6,712 nt of DNA, from the NCBI GenBank assembly GCA_039923755.1, contig JBDTCD010000182.1, forward strand, positions 1 through 6,712, read 5' to 3'. Source of the stretch: Terrimesophilobacter sp039923755. Lineage in GTDB: Bacteria > Actinomycetota > Actinomycetes > Actinomycetales > Microbacteriaceae. The stretch's first letter is position 1. Each line of letters starts with the position of its first letter. This document shows positions 4,995 through 6,712 of this stretch, one piece after another. The notes below the pieces were generated by a model. It did not search any database, was not told where the DNA came from, and was given only the letters and a program-made list of their open reading frames with translations. Made by a program: the position numbers and the translations under genes.

Positions 4995-6712
4995 ATGAGC
5001 GTCCTCGACAGTGTCAGTGGACCCCGTGATCTCGATGCGCTGAGCCCCGGCCAACTCCGCCAACTTGCGGGGGAGATCCGTGAATTCCTCGTTCGCGAGG
5101 TCGCGCGATCCGGAGGCCACCTCGGACCGAATCTCGGTGTCGTCGAGCTGACCATCGCGATTCACCGCGTATTCGATTCGCCGTCGGACCCGGTCATTTT
5201 TGATACCGGACACCAGTCGTACGTACACAAACTGCTCACCGGGCGCAAGGATTTCAGCACTCTGCGCCAGTTGGGCGGTCTGGCCGGGTACCCGCAGCGC
5301 ACCGAGTCCGATCACGACGTCGTCGAAAATTCGCACGCATCCACGTCGCTCAGCTGGGCAGACGGAATTTCCCGCGCATTCCAGATGACGGGCCAAAGCG
5401 ACCGCCACGTGGTCGCGGTTGTCGGGGATGGCGCTCTCACGGGTGGGATGACATGGGAAGCCCTCAACAACATCACGGACGACAATGCGCGAAAACTCGT
5501 GATTGTCGTGAATGACAACGGGCGCTCCTATGCTCCGACGATTGGCGGGATGGCGCACTTCCTGAACAAGATCCGCACCAAGAGGTCGTATCGCAAACTC
5601 CGTATGACGAGTGAACGCGTCTTCGACCACCTCGGACCGCCCGGCCGGGCCCTTTTCCGGGGGGTACGGGCCGGTGTGCACGGGTTTGTGAACCGTTTCT
5701 GGAACAATGACGCACTGTATTCGAACCTGGACATCAAGTACATCGGTCCGATTGACGGCCACGACATCGGGGCGCTTGAGGTCGCGCTGCGGCAGGCGCG
5801 CGACTACGGCGCCCCGGCGATCGTCCACGTCATCACGGAGAAGGGCCGCGGCTATGAGCCCGCCCGTCAGGACATCGCAGATCAATTTCACGCGGTCGGA
5901 AAAATCGATCCCGAAACGGGCGAGTCCATGGAGTCGACGGATCGGCCGTCCTGGACGTCGGTGTTCTCCCACGAGCTCGTCACCCTTGCTGATGCCAACC
6001 CTCGCATCGTCGGAATTACCGCCGCGATGCTCCGCCCCACTGGGCTGCATCCTTTTGCCGCGCTGCACCCCGATCGGGTCTTCGACGTGGGCATTGCCGA
6101 ACAGCATGCCGTCACAACAGCTGCAGGGCTCGCCTTCGGGGGGCTACATCCGGTCGTGGCACTTTACGCGACTTTCGTCAATCGTGCCTTCGACCAAATC
6201 GTCATGGATGTCGCCCTGCACAAGGCTGGAGTGACGTTTGTTCTGGACCGCGCAGGAGTGACCGGCCCCGACGGACCGAGCCACCACGGAATGTGGGATC
6301 TTGCTTTGCTCCAGGTCGTGCCGGGGATCCGCATTGCCGCGCCAAGGGATGCTCCGCGCCTGCGCGAAGAACTCGGTGAAGCGGTCGCGATCGACGATGC
6401 TCCGACGGTGGTGCGATTCCCCAAGGGTGCGGTGGATGCCGAATTCGACGCGGTACGGCGCACGCCTGACGGAGTGGATATTCTTCGCGAAGCACCCCAT
6501 CGGGACGTTCTCATCGTCTCCGTCGGCGCGCTTGCCAGGCTGAGTCTCGAGGTCGCGGAGCGGCTTGCTGCGCAGGGAATCGGGGCGACGGTGATTGATC
6601 CGCGCTGGGTGGTCCCAGTGCCGCACAGCGTCCTTGACCTGGGCAGGGAACACCGGCTCATTGTCTGCATCGAGGACGGTGTCCGGGTGGGGGGCATCGG
6701 GACTCGGCTTCG
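4995..6712 (+). CDS. dxs: 1-deoxy-D-xylulose-5-phosphate synthase (3' truncated by window)
   Basis: Dxs condenses pyruvate with D-glyceraldehyde 3-phosphate, releasing CO2, to give DXP, the first and flux-controlling step of the MEP isoprenoid pathway and a precursor for thiamine. The frame is open from the ATG at 4995 to the edge, giving 572 residues of an expected 620-650. Visible thiamine-diphosphate enzyme features are SGGHLGPNLGVVEL (from Ser39, His42), FDTGHQSYVHKLLTGR (His73), the ThDP/metal motif GDGALTGGMTWEALNN (144-159) with NDN (173-175), KYIGPIDGHD, the pyrimidine domain with catalytic Glu369 in FDVGIAEQHA, DRAGVTGPDGPSHHG (418-432), VRFPKG (473-478), and the start of the transketolase C-terminal domain ending EDGVRVGGIG. 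The stop of acnA sits in the same frame at 4983, so no start further upstream than 4986 is possible. Spacing of 9 nt argues for read-through from acnA, though a leaderless promoter is also plausible. The missing part is the end of the C-terminal domain. Confidence 0.97.
   Translation, partial: MSVLDSVSGPRDLDALSPGQLRQLAGEIREFLVREVARSGGHLGPNLGVVELTIAIHRVFDSPSDPVIFDTGHQSYVHKLLTGRKDFSTLRQLGGLAGYPQRTESDHDVVENSHASTSLSWADGISRAFQMTGQSDRHVVAVVGDGALTGGMTWEALNNITDDNARKLVIVVNDNGRSYAPTIGGMAHFLNKIRTKRSYRKLRMTSERVFDHLGPPGRALFRGVRAGVHGFVNRFWNNDALYSNLDIKYIGPIDGHDIGALEVALRQARDYGAPAIVHVITEKGRGYEPARQDIADQFHAVGKIDPETGESMESTDRPSWTSVFSHELVTLADANPRIVGITAAMLRPTGLHPFAALHPDRVFDVGIAEQHAVTTAAGLAFGGLHPVVALYATFVNRAFDQIVMDVALHKAGVTFVLDRAGVTGPDGPSHHGMWDLALLQVVPGIRIAAPRDAPRLREELGEAVAIDDAPTVVRFPKGAVDAEFDAVRRTPDGVDILREAPHRDVLIVSVGALARLSLEVAERLAAQGIGATVIDPRWVVPVPHSVLDLGREHRLIVCIEDGVRVGGIGTRL

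Noticed and set aside
4275..6107. A 610-codon open frame on the minus strand running antisense across the end of acnA and most of dxs.
   Set aside because: acnA and dxs are in the same reading phase (2277 and 4995 are both multiples of 3), and this antisense frame is in codon register with both. Antisense stops can then arise only from sense codons TTA, CTA and TCA, which are rare in GC-rich actinobacterial genes. The translation shows no recognisable domain and the sense genes are full of conserved motifs, so it is a codon-bias shadow.
6138..6143. Run of about six G residues within dxs that could be a slippage or frameshift site.
   Set aside because: The reading frame encodes conserved Dxs sequence (AAGLAFGGLHPVVALYATF) on both sides without a break, so it is ordinary GC-rich coding sequence.

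Overview
The window reads as an ordinary, densely packed chromosomal segment of a high-GC Gram-positive bacterium, most likely a member of the Actinomycetota of the Microbacteriaceae/Micrococcales type. The reasons are the GC-rich third codon positions, several GTG starts, and protein families that are largely restricted to actinobacteria (DUF3093, DUF3710, DUF3159) flanking dut, acnA and dxs. The assignment is inferred from protein content and gene order; no database search was possible.

Layout: a leftward gene for a small DUF3093-type membrane protein runs off the left edge (1-322, minus). A 49-bp divergent gap separates it from a rightward series that fills the rest of the window: dut (dUTPase, 372-848), a DUF3710 protein (851-1492), a DUF3159 membrane protein (1501-2226), acnA (aconitase, 2277-4985) and dxs (1-deoxy-D-xylulose-5-phosphate synthase, 4995 to the right edge, 3' truncated). 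The gaps are 2, 8, 50 and 9 bp, so no stretch of 300 bases lacks a gene. No tRNA, rRNA, CRISPR array, insertion sequence, phage gene or convincing terminator was seen.

Functionally this is housekeeping. Dut removes dUTP and makes dUMP for thymidylate synthesis. AcnA isomerises citrate to isocitrate with a 4Fe-4S cluster. Dxs commits pyruvate and glyceraldehyde 3-phosphate to the MEP isoprenoid pathway. DUF3710 and DUF3159 have no established function, but they are recurrent neighbours of dut in actinobacteria.

The most interesting signals are regulatory. An 18-bp near-perfect inverted repeat lies in the short gap in front of acnA, apparently overlapping its promoter. TANNNT hexamers sit exactly 6 nt ahead of the dut and dxs start codons, which fits leaderless transcription, whereas DUF3710 and acnA have clear Shine-Dalgarno sequences. 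I found no evidence of a novel multi-gene system here.
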